A stretch of DNA of 64,000 bases from Pyropia haitanensis. Lineage: Eukaryota; Rhodophyta; Bangiophyceae; Bangiales; Bangiaceae. Numbering within the stretch: the first letter of the stretch is position 1; each line of letters begins with the position of its first letter. Under the pieces are notes generated by a model. That model saw nothing but the letters and a program-made list of their open reading frames with translations, was not told where the DNA came from and made no database searches. The translations under genes were made by a program, and so were the position numbers. Positions 50,166 through 61,749 of the stretch are shown piece after piece. The DNA lies in contig SDUX01000005.1 of NCBI GenBank assembly GCA_008729055.1, positions 2,538,955 through 2,602,954 on the forward strand, written 5' to 3'.

Positions 50166-52970
50166 TGGAGAGGAAAATTAAGACGCAAACGATGATGACA
50201 TCTCACTAGCGCTGGTCGGTGTGTGGCTGAGAAACGCTGCGACGCCCCAGTCAGCACGCGTGACGATAAATCTAGGCTTCTGCCAGAATCGCGGAGTTGG
50301 ATGGAATAGATCCGTAGAAACGGTGCAATCTGAAGGCTGTCGTGTAGAAAAATGAAATCGCGCCTGAAGGAACCGGAGGTGTTTCGGCAATTGCAATGGT
50401 ACACTGACCGTGCGTCGTCACGGCCCAATGGCAACACGATCGTTCTGTGGACCGGTTCGAAGAGTGCGTGTTCCCCACCTGCGGCCGACTCGATCAGATT
50501 TGCCTTCAGACTTGACCAGCGGGCGGGTGTGGTGCACGGTCCTGGCGTGCGCTCGTCGCGTTCCCAGTCCCTTTTCACCGGTGCCCGATCCGCGCCAGAC
50601 GTGCGGAGTACTTGGCCCAGCAATGTGGGCTGGGCGCTGTCGCAATCAGTGCGATTGGTGGTTGTTCCGTCTCTTAAGGTGGAGGCGCTTACTCCGTTTT
50701 GCCAAATGCCTGCAATAGCGTCGGACTCTGCTCGCACAAGGTGAGTTTGTCGCCGGGACACGCCGACTTACGGTCAACACTGCTGGTGTCTGCACTCACC
50801 ATTCGTCACCTCTTCGGAAGTCGTCCATATTTGAACAATTTTTTTGGTGTTATTTTGAATCCTTAGCCACGTGGTGCTGATGCATCATGTTTTGGCTCTT
50901 GATGGTGGCTCTCGCGAGTGCACAGATGTTTGGAGAACGGCTGTTACATGAAGGTGTTTACGATGGCCTCACGACTTTGAACAACTGCGCTTCGAACGTA
51001 AAGTATGCTCGCATCGGCATGAATGGCTCTTGATCCGGAAAATCAACTTTGTTTTCGGCCTACCATGACCACAGCAATGTGTACGGAAACTGACCATGTA
51101 TGCGTGCCAGATGTACAGTAGCCAAGAAGTTGAGCCTTCGTCGTTTGCCTCGCGTGGAACATTATCTGACACGGCCGTCCATCACTTGCACTCATGAACA
51201 AATGCAGCGGTGTTTCATCAATTGCGGATTTTTTTACTGCAATCCGTCGTTGTCGAGCACACCTTGTCGTAGTGCGCATGACTACAGGGCTGCTCTGCGA
51301 GAAGTACCGACACATCAAGCCGGCGCAACCTGCTGAATCGTCGGGACCAATGGCTGACGGTGCAGCCCCGCCGCAAGAAACTCAGAAGAGTCCTGCTGCA
51401 GGTACGCTTCGGCGCTTCTCACACGTGTCACGTGGCTAACTTATAATGATGTGCGCCGTCCACCATCTTGTCACCCAGGAGGCAGCGACAGGCGGTCACT
51501 TTCGATCCCCTAATACATACTCCACAAAGGTGGCCACCTGCTCTGCGTCCAAATCGGGCTCGAAGGCCCTGGTCTCCTCGCCCACGTCTGCGTCCTCGGC
51601 GACAGCAACAGAACTGGTTTTCCAGCGGAAATGACTGTCCTGGCGCCAACCATGCACGCCGCATCGTCACCGGCGCCAGCTACAACGTCAAAGCCAGCTG
51701 CGTCAGAAGCAGGACTGGCGCCAGCCACACCGCCAGTATCGCTGTACGCGCTGTCTTTTCAAACATCTGCAGGTCCGCCGGTGCCGGGCACAGAGGTTAT
51801 TCCCGCATGGGTAGGGTCCCTCGTTAGGGCTGGCCAGCTGGCTGGTTTTGACCATGACATGCCGCTACTTGTTGCCTTCGTCGTTCAGAGTTTGGCTTCG
51901 ACGCTGCGACAGCACGGATCCGATAGCGTTAAAGGCGAGAGCTGAATTCGCCGACGAGCACTGGAGCGTAAGCAGTCATCCAGCAGCAAACAGTAGCGTC
52001 GGCAACTCGTTCCCGCCGAGCGGCCCGAAGTGTCGCTGGACGGGACGCCAATTTGTCGCACCTGCTCCGCAACGCGATCCGCAACCGCGTCGCGGAGCGC
52101 TGGTTGGCTCCCGCTGCCATCCTGATCGCAAAGGGGCGCCGGCTGCGCTTGCGAATGTAGCGGATGTTGGCCCGTCGGGTATGGCCAATTTCTGAAGAAT
52201 GATGAGATCTGAGAGAAGCTTACAGCAGGTCACAGCACACATCCCGCAATTATACTCGGTGTAATTTTGGCGCTCGCAGCTTGATTGGCTACTCAGGTGA
52301 CGTCGTCGCAGATGGCTGCAACGAATCGGACGGATGTGCGAGAAGAGGCGGATCAACGGACGCAGCGGAGCAATTTTGACTGAACTCAGGCCACGTGAGC
52401 CGGCAGCCGGGATCTTCACCCTCCGAAAAGCTTGTCGGGATCCGCTGTGGACTGCTCTGACCTGCTGAGGCATCTCACACACAAGCTCAGAGCAAAAACC
52501 CAAAACAATCGAGTCGATTTCGCTTCTCTGATTGGTCCGTCAGCTGAGGGCAGGCTTCTTCATCCAGTCCCGGCAGCTGCCGAGACCACTGTGTGGGTTC
52601 ACAGCAACCACGGCAGCAGTAATGCCATGAAGAATTCCTTCCGATTTAGGCACATCACTGCACAGCACAGCACAAGTGACGTGGCGAAGGCATCCTTTCC
52701 ACCTCCCGCCGACTTCATCTCCTCTAGAACGGCCCTCGTTTCTGTTTCAGACGTCTTCCTTTGGGTTTCCACCGCCTGTGTACAGAGTAAATGGGCACGA
52801 TAACGCGGGGTCGGGCGCCAGGCTGCCCCCTACCGTCCCCTCTCTGGCCGCAAGTGCCTCCAGCCCAGGACGACTGAAACGACTCATAATACTGACGTGA
52901 CCGATAAAAACCTCCAATCGCCGCGGTCACCGCCAGCTGCCCCGGCTGCAGTTTTCGGTAACGGCCACCT
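50166..52970. other. No gene confidently recognised
   Basis: Mixed-composition sequence with many short frames. A plus frame at 51631-51945 (EVIPAWVGSLVRAGQLAGFD then LLVAFVVQSLASTLRQHG) and the exon-like end at 50143 hint at a decayed multi-exon gene or retroelement gag, but nothing can be joined with confidence. The long minus frame over 49850-50761 reads through the poly-A run and looks incidental. Confidence 0.3.
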
Positions 52971-53582
52971 GTGGACGCCACTCCTGCCAGCACTTCACTT
53001 GGACATAGGCGTAGGGGGCGTTCCCCAACGGGCCAACGTAAGAGAAGAGACGGCGCGTCGCCGCAGGGGCAAGCGCAGTTCGGGCGCTCTGAAGAACCAC
53101 TCAAGTCACTTTTCTCGACGCCTGCACCTTGTGCTGCTGCTGTGGCTGCAGTCGGAGCTCCAAAGCGTCAGCGTCTGGACCTTGGCTCTCGGTACGACAG
53201 TCCCAGGAGCCCTACCAATTCTATTGGTTTTTCTAGCCAGCCCTGCACAGCTCCGCAGTCTTTCGGGCCCAGATCTCAGAGATATGAGCGCTGCGTACCC
53301 CGCCGTGGCTGCGGCAGCGATCGACCCGGCTCGCCTCACCCCTACCCCGGCCCCCCGTCATTCTCGCCCTTCAGAATGCCGCAAAATGGGCAGGGTGCGC
53401 CACACGCGATCCACCCCACAGCGCGCTGGCAGCCCCGTTCCGCTTCTGGAACTTCTCGTATCATCTGTGACGGCCGGCGGGATGGGGGAGCACGCGGGGG
53501 GGTCGCAGCAAAGCGCTTTGCCGCTGCCACTGACGCAGCACCGTCCGTCCGGGGCTTTCGGCCTCCGCCCCTGCGCCTGTAA
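52971..53582 (+). CDS. Unrecognised 203-codon ORF with nuclear-signal-like patch
   Basis: The reading contains APKRQRLDLGSRYDSPRSPT, GFSSQPCTAPQSFGPRSQRY and FRMPQNGQGAPHAIHPTARW, rich in Ser, Pro and Arg and likely disordered, with a basic KRQR patch. This composition occurs in gag-like and RNA-binding proteins. No zinc knuckle or catalytic motif is present. Its relation to the upstream coding-like pieces (49.7-51.9 kb) is unknown; all are on the plus strand. Confidence 0.25.
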   Translation: MDATPASTSLGHRRRGRSPTGQRKRRDGASPQGQAQFGRSEEPLKSLFSTPAPCAAAVAAVGAPKRQRLDLGSRYDSPRSPTNSIGFSSQPCTAPQSFGPRSQRYERCVPRRGCGSDRPGSPHPYPGPPSFSPFRMPQNGQGAPHAIHPTARWQPRSASGTSRIICDGRRDGGARGGVAAKRFAAATDAAPSVRGFRPPPLRL

Positions 53583-54594
53583 AGACTTCGTCTTTGTTTG
53601 ATCGCCAGTGTGATTTTTTGCGGTGGACCGGACGAAAAGCTCAACGAAAGCCCCAATGTTTTTTAATCGCGATGGTGGTCTGCCCGCATGGCCATGGAAA
53701 CGATCAGCGTTCCCAAAGCTTTTCCCAACGCGGGTGTTGGGGGCTCCTGGTGCCCGAATTGCAAGCTGCCCTGACTTGAACAAGACTGCTGGCCGCGAGC
53801 ATGTGCAAACCGTGAAAGGCGCAGTACAAGTTTCATGCCTAGAGGCAAAATCTGCTACATACCGGCTGGGCTCGCCCGATAGCATCTGGGCCTCAAAATT
53901 GCGACGAGAAAAGGGTGCACGCCTCACACAGTGAGGCGTTGGCTGTGCTATGTCGCAGCAGGTTCCGCCTTGGGTTCTCGGTGCGACCGATACCTCCTCG
54001 ATTTGCAACTGCCAGCTGCCGGCCACCTCTTGTACCCCCTCACCGCCATCGGTATGTCGTCCCCTTTCACCACTGGGACCTCATCGTCGTCCACCACTGC
54101 TGCCCCACCGTCGTCCACGCCACCGTTTTTTTTCCGCACTCGTCCGCTTCCTGTCTCCATTCTAAGCCCCCCCACCCGTCCCCGTCCCCGCACCTCAGGC
54201 ATCCGTGCTCGACACCCTCTTCAGCATCCGCACAATCTCCCGCTGCCTGATTACGCGCCTGGCACCCATGCAGGTATGCTTGCATGGGCACACGGCTGGC
54301 GTTGGCGAGCGTGGGCGTGCTGGCCGTGGTCATGACGGCCCCAGCATGTCGGACGAACCGGCTGTTTCCGGGCAACGGAGAGCACCTGAATGGCTGGTGG
54401 GCGGGTGTGTGGTGGGGCAGCGGCAGTCGGGACGGCCTGCGCATGTACGCCCCCCCCCCCAACTGTTCACCGGCCACCCTCCAAAAGTGGCCCACTGAGG
54501 TCCGCCACTGCCTGCCCGGGCCGCCCCCGACGGTGCACGTCCTCGGCCTCCCGCTTTTTTTTGACTTTCGCTGTGGACCGTGTTCGCTTTGCTG

Positions 54595-54912
54595 CGTGCG
54601 CCCTGCTTCTTTTTCAGTGTGCTGCGCGCTCCTTTGTAGCAATCGGTACCTCTTTCTTCTCCCTAACCCCCGGCTTCTCTGCTGGCTTCTGCGCCGCCCG
54701 ATTTTTTTTGTTATATGTTCTGTGCTGCTTCTTTTCGGTGTGTTGTGTGTTTTTATGCAGCAACTGGTCTATCTTTTGGTCTCCTCAGCCTTCTGCTTTG
54801 CTGCTGGTTCGTTCTTTGGATCGCTTTTATTTCTATTGTGTTCCGTATTGCTTCTTTTTGTGCGTCATGCGTGTCTTTGTATCAATCGGTCTCCTTTTTC
54901 ACCCCCTGACTT
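54595..54912. repeat. Degenerate three-unit tandem repeat, ~121-bp period, T-rich
   Basis: TGCTTCTTTTTCAGTGTGCT (54605), TGCTTCTTTTCGGTGTGTTG (54728) and TGCTTCTTTTTGTGCGTCAT (54849) each begin a unit that continues with CTTTGTA(G/T)CAATCGGT and CTCCTTTTTC-like blocks. The unit is pyrimidine-rich and could lie in an intron or UTR of a plus-strand transcript. The upstream frame from 54284 (TRLALASVGVLAVVMTAPAC) resembles a signal peptide but merges into this repeat and is not called as a gene. Confidence 0.6.
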
Positions 54913-55507
54913 GTTCCAATTCAATGTCGCTGTACCCTTTTTCTTTGTCATCTTTTGCTGCTGATTGTTGGTGATTCATGCACACAAAAAAATTTCCACT
55001 GGCGGCGTCCGCCCCGCCATCCCCGCCCACAATTCGACGCCGCGGACGCCAGCTGCAACAACAGCCCTGCCACCGCCGACCACCCGCAGCGCCACGCCAG
55101 GTACGGCCTTGGCCTCCCGCCCCTCGCCAGGTATCCTCCCAGGCCGGCATGGGCGGCGGATCCTGCGCTCCCCTTACGCCTTCCCCCATACCCTGCCGTG
55201 ACAAAAACAGCCGCCGGTGGAATCGGACACCGCTCCCTACCCCCATGCCGCCAGTGTGCAATACGGGAGGGTTACGCTCTCGCGCCTGGTGGCTCTGCCG
55301 TAGTTTTGCGGTGGGGGGGCCCCCACCCGCCCGCGATACACTTCTGGCGGTTGCTGCCACCGTCGGCGGCGTGACGGTGGCCGCGGAGGCGAGTAACTGT
55401 GGCGTGGCTACGCCAGTAGCGGGCCCCGGTGCCAGGCTAGCCGCGTTGAGCGGCTTGGCAGCGGTGGGGGCAGGGGGTTCTCGTGGTGACGGCGGCGGGG
55501 GGAGTGT

Positions 55508-56086
55508 TTGCTTGGTTGCGGAGGGAGTTTTTTCGTTTGGGGCGGGGGTGTGCTTGGCGGGAGGGGTGGATCCCCACTCGCTGGCCCCCCCGCCGCTCCC
55601 AAGACTGCCACGCACACGCCTCACGGTGGGGGCGCGCTAGGCGTCGGCGCCCTGGCAGAGAATGACGCGCCGGGGACGGCGGCCGCGCTCGGACGCGGCG
55701 CGGCCGCGGCCGTGGCGACGTTCAGCGGCGGCCGGGCGGCCGCCGTGGCTGGCAACGCGCCGGCGGCCAGTGCCAACGCGGTGGATGAGGGGGGTTTTGG
55801 TGAGGGCGGTGGCGACGGCGGGGAGGGGGTGCTGCTGCCAGGCGGGGGGGGGCGATCTCGCCCGGCCAGCCTCCCTGACAACGCCTGGACCGCCGCTGCC
55901 AGCGACCACGGCCAGGGTGAGGTGGTCCACGGCGGCTACACGGCCGTCGCGCATGAGATGATCGGCGGAGCGGAGCGGTTGTGGTGGCGGCGGGCGCGCC
56001 AGCGGCTCGCTGTAGGCCGGCCACGGCGGACGGGTCCAGGGCGACAGGCCGAGGTGGGGTGGGCGGTGGCGGCTGGGGCGGCGTGA
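55508..56086 (+). CDS. Low-complexity ORF, possible host exon
   Basis: 192 codons, Ala/Gly-rich, with a more protein-like end: RPASLPDNAWTAAASDHGQG, EVVHGGYTAVAHEMIGGAER and LWWRRARQRLAVGRPRRTG. No domain is recognised and the start is uncertain. The overlapping frames on the minus strand are Pro/Arg-rich and less convincing. It precedes the sulfotransferase-like frame on the same strand by about 1 kb. Confidence 0.25.
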   Translation: MLGCGGSFFVWGGGVLGGRGGSPLAGPPAAPKTATHTPHGGGALGVGALAENDAPGTAAALGRGAAAAVATFSGGRAAAVAGNAPAASANAVDEGGFGEGGGDGGEGVLLPGGGGRSRPASLPDNAWTAAASDHGQGEVVHGGYTAVAHEMIGGAERLWWRRARQRLAVGRPRRTGPGRQAEVGWAVAAGAA

Positions 56087-57099
56087 GGGGGGGGGGAAGG
56101 AGTTGTAGTGGGATGTTTCTTTCGTCCCCGTCGCCAACGGCTACGCGTCCGTGTCGCCTTCGGCGCTTTTTCTCGGCCCGTTTTGCCGACGTTTTTCCCG
56201 CGCCCCACGCGCGCATTTCTTTGCGAGTGTTGCTGGAAGGACGCGGGGCCTGGCGCAGGGGTGTCAATGATGCATTCCGCGGGAGTGTCAGTGACGCCCA
56301 GGGAGGCGTTCCGTGGATCGGCGCTGCCGCGCGGAATCACCCGCAGAGAGCCCCCGGGGTGGGTTCGTCGTAGATCGGAGCCACCGCCTGGGCAAAAGCG
56401 CCAAGATGGCCGCAGCGTCGTGGCGCCCCGCGCTGGCCGGCCCGCCCGTGCCACGAGTTGCAGCCGCGCGTGGCGAGACGTGCTTCTGCTGGTCGGCCAC
56501 CACCCTCCCACGCGCACGCACGAGGGGTGGGGGGGCGCCCGACTGACCGCCCCATACATGTCTCAACGGTGCCGCGGCAAGCCCCGACGGGACGGGGCGG
56601 CGCCGGCGGCGGGGACGGCGGCAGCGGGGACGGCGGCGGCAGGGACGGCGGCGGCGGTGACACCGGCGACAGCCCCACCCCCACCCTCCGTACCCCCACC
56701 TCGCAACGGGCGTCCAACGCCGCGGCAGGCGCCGCGGCAAGCATCGCGACACCGACGGCGACGACCGCCGTTGACGCGCCGTCGACGCGGCGCCTCGGCC
56801 GTCGCGGACGTGGACTTGGCCCACCCGGCCGCCGACGTCGTCAACGCGGGCCGTCGGCCGCCGCCGCCGACGCTGTCGACGCCGCCCCGCCGTGGGGCAA
56901 CCGCCCGGGGGCGCCGGCGCGCAGCACCCGCCGCGGCCGCGGCGGGCGGCGGCTATGGTCGTCGCGCCGCCCCCCTCGCGCCCCCCCCGGCAGCGCCCCC
57001 GCGTCGTTTTCGGGCGGTCATGGGCGGGGGGGACGGCGCCTCCCCCCGCCCCCACATCCTGGCTGGCGCACCCCTTCCACCCGTCGCTCCACGTCGCCC

Positions 57100-57637
57100 G
57101 GTGGCTGCGGCTGTTTTGCTCTCTTCCGCCTGCCCGCCAGTAAGCGGGGGCGGCGCCCCCCCCCCTGGCGGGCGGTAGTCGCCGCCTTCGCCGCTGCTGT
57201 CGCCGTGCTGACGCTCCTCCTGGGCGTGCAGACCGCCTCGCCTGTCGGCGGCGGGGGCGGCGGCAGATGGGGCGGCCGCCGTCGCAGCGGTGACTATTCA
57301 GGCCGCCGACGCGTGGGCGGCGGCGGCGGCAGCGGCGGTAGCGGCGGCGGGGGGGGGGCGATGCCGGCGGTGATGCCGGTGGCGGGGACGCCTTTGCGGT
57401 CGGCGGCAGGGGCGGTGCCGGCGGGGGCGGCCGCGGCGACGGCGACGCTGGCGACAGCAATGGGTGCGGCGAGTGCGACGGCGGCAGTCGCCGTCGCGGA
57501 CGAGGAGCGGCGGGGCATGCCCGCGTGTGCGGCCGCGGGCGGGCGGGCAACCAACTCTTTGATGGTCTTTCTGGGTCACAGCGGAAGCACTGCAACGATG
57601 ACTGCTCTGCAGCCGCACTCGCAGGTGCACATCACAG
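57100..57637 (+). CDS. Probable first exon of a membrane-anchored sulfotransferase-like protein
   Basis: In one continuous frame a basic stretch SKRGRRPPPWR is followed by a hydrophobic segment AVVAAFAAAVAVLTLLLGV (57168-57225), the layout of a type II Golgi membrane anchor. A Gly/Ala-rich stem comes next, then ATNSLMVFLGHSGSTATMTA and LQPHSQVHI. HSGSTATMTAL resembles the PAPS-binding 5'-phosphosulfate loop of sulfotransferases (SGST), although the Arg usually preceding SGS is absent. The exon ends at a possible donor CACAG|GTTATG (57638). The true ATG is not clear because a C run (57155-57164) lies before the anchor. No later exon was found, and transposon-like ORFs begin at 58.1 kb. In red algae such enzymes would sulfate cell-wall galactans; that is inference. 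Confidence 0.4.
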
Positions 57638-57639
57638 GT

Positions 57640-58115
57640 TATGGGGGGAAGGGCGCGGTTGCTCGGATGCGGGTCGGGGGGGGCTCTCGCTGAGGGGAAA
57701 GAGGGCGGGCAGGGAGGGAGGGCGGAACTAGGATGGGGAGGCGGGCAGCGTGGAAAGTCTGTTTGGGGGGGCGTGGCGCGTGGAAGGGTTGGGGGCCGGG
57801 AGCGGCGGTAGACAGGACGAGGCGAGGTGGGGGGCAAGAAAGGGTCGGCTGCACGTGTCTTTGGCCGACGCCCGCCGGCGGTCCGTTTGTCCATCTCCAT
57901 CAACTTTGCCCTGCGGCTGCCTCTCGACGGGCGCACGTGCGGCTGCATGACATTGAATCCTAAAAGATGTTGACAAGACGCAAGAATTTGCCACAATCTA
58001 CAACGGGAAAGCACCGCGCACTGTAGCGGGCAGGCATCAATCGAGGACAGCAGAGCACCAGGATAACTGCACGGCAGGTTCAGGAGCACGCAGCGCGACA
58101 GCGGCGGAAAAACAT
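57640..58115. other. No gene recognised
   Basis: G-rich at first (57640-57840), then mixed. It contains only short frames; it might be intron of the preceding plus-strand gene or 3' flank of the minus-strand ORF ending at 58116. Confidence 0.35.
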
Positions 58116-59040
58116 TTAAAGAGCCTTCCTCTGGCCGAAGGACCACTGGTCGGCGCCAGTGATCGCAGGTTGAAAGAGGTTGACCAGCTCGTCGACGGAA
58201 GTACCCTCCCCCACTTTGAGCATCCCGGACAGCCGCTCAGTGACCATCACCGTCTTTGACAAGTCCAAGTACACGACGTCCGTCTTCGGACGGTAGTCAT
58301 CTTGAAACAGATCGACCACACCAGACCCATCGAGGTCCACCACCCCCCGATACCTTGACCCCGACGAGACGGACGCCATCCCAGCGGCGCCAGCACCACC
58401 CGCAACCGCGCTCATTGCATCAACGATACCGTTGGCCCCCAGCCGTCCGCCATCAATGATGCTCGGCCCGCGCAGCTGCATGGGTGATGACGCCAACACT
58501 TGTGCGCGTGAGACTGATCGAGTCGCAGCCTGAGCGGACAGGCAACGCTGAATCCGCCGCAGAGGGTCACTCTCGGCGAAAAGAGCCCCCCGTCCACCCT
58601 TGGGATCCGCATCAGGAGGTGGGGCTAGCAAACCTCCCGCCTCGTCAGCGGCCGCCAGCAGCTTTGCTGCCACGGGAGAGTTCCCGGCCATGCGCCGCTG
58701 ATAGCCAGCTCGCAGTACCTCCATGTTGGCCTTAAGCGTCGTAGACGAGTTCTTGCCGCTCCGGCTGGCAATCTCGGACTGTTGCATCCGGCGAACCCCC
58801 CCCGGACGGTCGCGGCTGCCCAGAGGCGGACGGGCGCAGGACACACCCGTACGGGAGGGTGGCGGGCGCGGGCTGCTGGTCGCAGGACGAAACAAGTCCG
58901 AGGCGGACGGCCGGATCCGGTCCCGCGCCCGTCCCGTGATCGAATCATGAGAGATTGCTTCTTTGTATTTGTGAGGGATATCTTGGAGGGATATTATTAG
59001 AAATAGCTGTAGGGGAGATATTGGGGGAGATCGACGAGTT
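58116..59040 (-). CDS. Unrecognised ORF of normal composition
   Basis: The frame is open from a TAA near 59041 to the stop at 58116; no ATG is obvious at the start, so a spliced 5' end is likely. It reads DIPHKYKEAISHDSITGRAR in the upstream part, then MQQSEIASRSGKNSSTTLKA, YQRRMAGNSPVAAKLLAAAD, RYRGVVDLDGSGVVDLFQDD, DVVYLDLSKTVMVTERLSGM and a C-terminus VDELVNLFQPAITGADQWSF. This looks like a genuine folded protein, but I do not recognise its family. It is the 3'-most member of a same-strand cluster with 59338-61226 and 61750-62079, possibly one multi-exon gene or one transposon. Confidence 0.45.
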
Positions 59041-59071
59041 TAGACTCGGTCTCCCCCCCAATATCTCCCGA
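59010..59071. repeat. Inverted repeat with ~25-bp arms
   Basis: The left arm (59010-59038, AGGGGAGATATTGGGGGAGA...) pairs with the right arm (59045-59071, ...TCTCCCCCCCAATATCTCCC) around a short loop, with one or two extra G/C in the right arm. Related words GAGGGATAT recur just upstream (58970-58995). It sits at the beginning of the open frame 58116-59040 and could be a foldable transposon end or a leader structure. Confidence 0.7.
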
Positions 59072-59337
59072 GGGGTTTCATAGGGGTGCTACCGGGCCAA
59101 AGGCCGGTACGCCCTCCTCTTGCTTATAGACTGGACAGCAGGGCGCCCGTGGCCCGCGTCCCCGGGAAAAACAACTGCGCGTTTGCGACCCTTTTCCCCG
59201 TGTGCACTACCGTGCATCTCTGGTGACCCTGCCGCCAGGCGCGTGAGGCAATAGGTAACGCCTAGCTCGTGGTTCCCTCTTCCCATTTACCTTCCCCTTT
59301 CCCTGGAGGGTATTTCTGGTCCCGGTTGAGATCGATT
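59072..59337. other. Short spacer between two minus-strand ORFs
   Basis: No coding signal. If the ORFs on either side are one gene, this would be intronic, but no donor/acceptor pair stands out. Confidence 0.3.
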
Positions 59338-61226
59338 TTAAACCGCAGTCTTGACGGCCGGGCGGACAGGGCAAGAGGGCGAGTCCAGCACTCCCGACGC
59401 CAAAAAGTGAGCCCGCCAGCGTCGCAGCCACGCCTGGTTGGCCGGCATCTGCAAAACCGAGACGCCTGGTACTTGGCGATTGGGGATGTCGGTGAGGTGG
59501 ACGGCCTCCGCGAAAAAACCAGACGGCTCGGGTTCGTAGCCAAAGAGCAGCTCTGTCATTTCTTGCGTGGCGAGGCGCTGTAGTTTGGCCACCCGGTCGC
59601 CAAGAGTGATTGTGCTGAGGTGAAGACCCTGCGACAGCAGCGCGCCGTACACGGCCTCCTCTGGGGCACCTACAAAGTTCTCCGGCTCATCACATGGTAG
59701 AAAGACGGGGGCGACCGCCTTGTCCTGACCGATGCTTTTGCCGTGGGCGTACAGCTGCACGATATAGCCTGCTGCGGTTGTAGGCGACGGGTCCGTAGCC
59801 TCCTGGATGAGCTTGAACGACGCCTCGATAAACTCGGACTCCAGTTCCTTAAACGCTCGAGCGTTGGCGATACGGGTGCCACACAGCAGTGCGCCCGCCA
59901 GATGCTGCGCCCCCGTCGCGTCGAGGTTCTTCGCCATTCGCGCCGCTTCGCTCGCGTCGACGCCACTGCCGCGGTTTGCGGGCGAAACGGCGGTGACACA
60001 CGACGGGTACACGACCGGCATTAAGGGCATGACGAGGCCAATGTCGCAGCGCGTCTTGCCCTGGCCTCCGACGCAAGCGGGACGTGAGTCGTACCGCTCG
60101 TGGTGCAGCAATCGCATCAGCGCGCTGACATGCGGCACGAGAAGGACACGAGCAACCGTGGTCGCGTCGTTCTCGTCCTCTGCCATAACTGTCGGCCACG
60201 GCTGCTGCTGCGGCTGCCCGTCGTGCCCGCCGGCGCCACTACCGCTGCTGCCACCAGCAAATTCGCGGCGGCGTTGGCGGTGGCCATTGTAGAGCACCGT
60301 CAAGGCGTGCGCCTGGTTCGCCACACGCACTTGTCGAATGGCGATTACCTTCGCCGGGCTCAGCAATGGCACGTCGCGACCGGACTGGAGCGCCTCGGCG
60401 GCGGAAAGCTTGCCGAGGTAAGCAATGTCCCGCGCGACATTGAGCAGGACCGCCTCGTCACGGGCGTACTTGATCAGTGACGGCTCTGTGATACGGATGG
60501 CGAACGGCCGCTGCCGCATGTCCCCCGCAGTCTGCGCGACGCGCAGGCGAGACGCGATGACGTTGTCGCAGCCGCGCAGGTACGCTACGGCGTCACGATA
60601 CAGCCACAGCACCGCCGCCTTAGAGCACGCGAAGGAAAACGAAGGGCGGGGAGACGGGCCTTGCCATGTTCCAGGTCGTCATTCCGGTAGTCGACCGGCC
60701 CAGGCGGCGGCATGAAAAAGCCGTACCGCTGCATGTCGGACACGGCGGTCCAGTGCATGTTCTTGAGGGTGTCGTTAAAACGGTAGATCAGGAGGAGCCC
60801 ACCAGACTGACTGTCGCCGGTACTCTCCGACACGGTCAGCCGCGCCGCCGCCGACGGGGACGCCCTGCTGCCGGCGATGGCCCCGCCGCCGCCGCCGCCG
60901 CCGCCGACGCCAGAGCCGTTTCGCTGCGACCCCACAGAAGCGACACCGAGAAAGGTGTCGAGCGGCAGCAGCGCCGCGGAAGGGGCTGCTCCTCTACCAC
61001 GCGTGGCAGTGCCCGCGCTACTGCTACCGGTCGTCGTGGCAGCCGCCGTCGCCCCTGTGGCAGGTGCCCTGACGGGCGCCCCAAAGCAGCCAAGCGGTGC
61101 CGCCTCGGTGGTGACCGGTAACTTGGCATACCGGTTGTCGCGCATGAACGACTGCACCGCCAGGCCGTCTGTTAAGGCGGTGTTGGAGCTCAGCTTGCCA
61201 TCGGGGACAGCAGGCGCTTCGTGCAC
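59338..61226 (-). CDS. Unrecognised two-part ORF with a frame change near 60640
   Basis: Part 1 (61226 to ~60640) reads LTKVHEAPAVPDGKLSSNTA, a Ser/Ala/Gly linker, then LLLIYRFNDTLKNMHWTAVS, MQRYGFFMPPPGPVDYRNDD. Part 2, in another frame, runs from ~60650 (SKAAVLWLYRDAVAYLRGCD) through RPFAIRITEPSLIKYARDEA, KVIAIRQVRVANQAHALTVL, RCDIGLVMPLMPVVYPSCV, ESEFIEASFKLIQEATDPSP and KLQRLATQEMTELLFGYEPE to the stop at 59338. Both parts have normal protein character and clearly belong together; a single-base length difference or a missed intron separates them. A small upstream frame near 61320 begins MIPCPVCRCTLASEAVL, a zinc-finger-like start. No catalytic family is recognised. A transposon-encoded or lineage-specific protein is most likely. 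Confidence 0.5.
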
Positions 61227-61749
61227 CTTGGTCAGCGTTTTGGCTGTCGACGCCGCTCGCCGGCACGAAGGACAGCCTCACTGGCCAGTGTGCACCGACA
61301 AACCGGGCACGGGATCATGGTGAGGGGCGGTAAGGGAGGCCGGCCACAGCAAAGAGGTGTTGCGCTCGCGCAGAGCCGCTTGCGCCGGCTCAGCCGTGGC
61401 CATCAAAACGGCCAAGCTTTGCGCCGCAGTAGACACCGCAGTGGCCGGCAGCTGGGACCCTGCCGGCAACGGCGAACCGTTCTCGGCGCCACAGGCGAGC
61501 CGCAGGGCGTGCCTGAGCGTGCGCAGGCTCTAGTGATTCTGGTGACGACAAGCTTGAAGGCCATTTGCCCGCCACTCTCTCCAACCGCGCGGTCCCGCCT
61601 CACCGCCGCGGACTCGCCGCCTCCCGGATAGGCCGTGAGGCGGACTCTGCTTGAGTCATGAAATTGGTCCAGAAAGACAGGTCAAGCCAAGTACGGATGG
61701 GAGTACAGAGAAAAATGAGAAACAAGCATGAGGAGAAGGACACTAGCCA

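Noticed and set aside
49850..50761. 303-codon minus-strand frame
   Set aside because: It reads through a poly-A run as poly-Phe and shows no domain; a splice donor on the plus strand favours plus-strand coding here.
54284..54964. 226-codon hydrophobic plus-strand frame suggesting a membrane protein
   Set aside because: The hydrophobic Phe/Leu/Cys-rich part is encoded by a T-rich three-unit repeat that is open in more than one frame, so transmembrane character is a composition effect.
56288..57595. 435-codon Arg-rich minus-strand frame
   Set aside because: It is antisense to the sulfotransferase-like frame and consists of Arg/Pro/Ser repeats.
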